A stretch of 64,000 nt of DNA from Corallococcus macrosporus. Its GTDB lineage: Bacteria > Myxococcota > Myxococcia > Myxococcales > Myxococcaceae. The notes under the pieces were generated by a model. The model did no database searches, had not been told where the DNA came from, and worked only from the letters and a program-made list of their open reading frames with translations. Positions 63,175-64,000 of this stretch are shown here, one piece after another. A program made the position numbers and the translations under genes. Within the stretch, counting starts at the first letter, position 1; the number at the start of each line of letters is the position of its first letter. Where the stretch lies: the NCBI RefSeq assembly GCF_017302985.1, contig NZ_JAFIMU010000007.1, forward strand, positions 1,488,001 to 1,552,000. Direction: 5' to 3'.

Positions 63175-64000
63175 ATGCTCCTCGCGCCCTTCGTCCTGGC
63201 TGTTCTCATTGCCGCACAGCCCGGTCCCGCCCCTGGCTCCGCTCCCCCCACGCCTCCGGATGTCGTATCCGCGCCGCCGCTGGTGGCGAGTGACGAGGCC
63301 TGCGCCGCCGAGTCCGACTACGCGGCGGGCTTCGACGCGCTGGTGCGTGGCGAGGACGCGCGGGCGCTGGAGTCGCTGGAGCGGGTGCTGCTGGTGTGTC
63401 CCCGCCATCCGTACGCGCCGGAGCTGGCGCGGCTGGCGCGGACGCGGCTGGAGCCCGGCGCTCGGCTGGCGCAGGACACGCTGGCGCGGCCGGTGGAGTC
63501 TTCCGTGGAGGTCCCGTCGAAGGGAGCTCGGGCGTCGCTGACCATCGTGCAGACGCTGCACGGCATCACGCAGGGCATCCTGCTGTGTGAAATCTCCAAC
63601 TGCCAGGACACGCGCGCGTACGTGGCGGTGTCGCTGCTGGGCGGCGGCGCGGGGGCGGCCCTCTCCCTGCTCGCCACGCGGAGCGGGCTGACGCAGGGGC
63701 AGGCGGCGGCCATCAACTCCGGCACGGTGTGGGGCTTCGGGTATGGCCTCGCGTCCATTGGCTCGCTCGACCTGGACGGCGATGCGTCCACCGGGGCGGT
63801 GATGGCGGGGGCGCTGGGCTTCACGGGGCTGGGCATCCTGGTGGCGGAGCTGGCGCGGCCCACCGCCGGTCAGGTGTCGCTGGCGAACTCCGGCGGCCTG
63901 TGGTCGGGCGTGGTGGCGGGGCTCATCCTGGGCACGCAGGACAACGGCGACACGCGCGCGTTCTTCGGCATCGAGCAGGGCGTGGTGGGCGCGGGGCTGA
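63175..64000 (+). CDS. Secreted/membrane protein of unknown function (3' truncated by window)
   Basis: The first 275 residues of a protein that runs off the window. A signal peptide (LLAPFVLAVLIAAQPG) is followed by a Pro-rich stretch. A TPR-like helical part comes next (YAAGFDALVRGEDARALESLERVLLVCP, about residues 48-75), and then Gly/Ala-rich hydrophobic segments that look like membrane helices or a beta barrel (VAVSLLGGGAGAALSLLA; AGALGFTGLGILVAELA). The likely place is the envelope. No family is recognised. Confidence 0.65.
   Translation, partial: MLLAPFVLAVLIAAQPGPAPGSAPPTPPDVVSAPPLVASDEACAAESDYAAGFDALVRGEDARALESLERVLLVCPRHPYAPELARLARTRLEPGARLAQDTLARPVESSVEVPSKGARASLTIVQTLHGITQGILLCEISNCQDTRAYVAVSLLGGGAGAALSLLATRSGLTQGQAAAINSGTVWGFGYGLASIGSLDLDGDASTGAVMAGALGFTGLGILVAELARPTAGQVSLANSGGLWSGVVAGLILGTQDNGDTRAFFGIEQGVVGAGL

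Overview
The window is about 70% GC and almost fully coding. It has long G/C-rich third positions, many lipoproteins and a mix of oxidoreductases, secreted hydrolases and eukaryote-like domains. This suggests a myxobacterium of the Myxococcaceae (Corallococcus/Myxococcus type); that is inference from gene content, and no rRNA or marker gene was compared. About 60 protein genes, one tRNA, three degraded genes and several regulatory sites are supported. No CRISPR array, transposase, integrase or rRNA was seen. The only gap above 300 bases (13642-13965) holds a degraded gene.

Layout. 1-8.2 kb: end of a molybdopterin oxidoreductase, a membrane flippase-like protein, an enoyl-thioester reductase-like MDR, two SDRs (one lacking the catalytic Lys) and a large zinc-ribbon orphan. 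8.3-16.5 kb: a secreted DUF4038 glycosidase, a broken YkgJ-type gene, small secreted and coiled-coil proteins, a VOC protein, a frameshifted BMP-type binding lipoprotein, a SUKH-like remnant, an amidase and a SET-domain protein. 16.6-19.7 kb: NTF2-like secreted protein, alpha/beta hydrolase overlapping a ZIP transporter, and an SDR. 19.7-28.9 kb, all minus strand: a two-gene split alpha-2-macroglobulin (ATGA overlap), a trypsin-like peptidase with an N-terminal effector-associated domain (EAD1-like), and a membrane protein with an extracytoplasmic beta domain and long helices. 29-38.5 kb: hypothetical proteins, AEC and MFS transporters, a TPR lipoprotein, an FRG-domain protein and two lipoproteins, one with a JAMM-like motif. 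38.6-51.5 kb: a Pro-rich mini-ORF, acyl-CoA dehydrogenase, a cysteine-cluster protein, a thermolysin-type M4 protease with a TTG start, a DUF1615-like lipoprotein and an M16 protease pair (active plus inactive). 51.6-52.5 kb: a lower-GC winged-helix gene coupled to an orphan, with stacked palindromes, next to tRNA-Phe. 52.5-64 kb: an RpoH-type sigma factor, a NhaR-like LysR regulator, an amidohydrolase, an NfeD-slipin operon, a cyclophilin, DUF2721, a MerR-VIT/vWA operon with a leaderless promoter, and a secreted protein cut by the window end.

Functional links. The strongest multi-gene stories are (i) the A2M-A2M-EAD/trypsin-membrane protein run, which places a protease-trap-like protein beside a conflict-system-type protease; (ii) the MerR-VIT/vWA operon; (iii) the winged-helix module at tRNA-Phe; and (iv) the M16 pair. 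Several genes start with a TANNNT hexamer 7-9 bases before the start codon and no Shine-Dalgarno, which fits leaderless transcripts.
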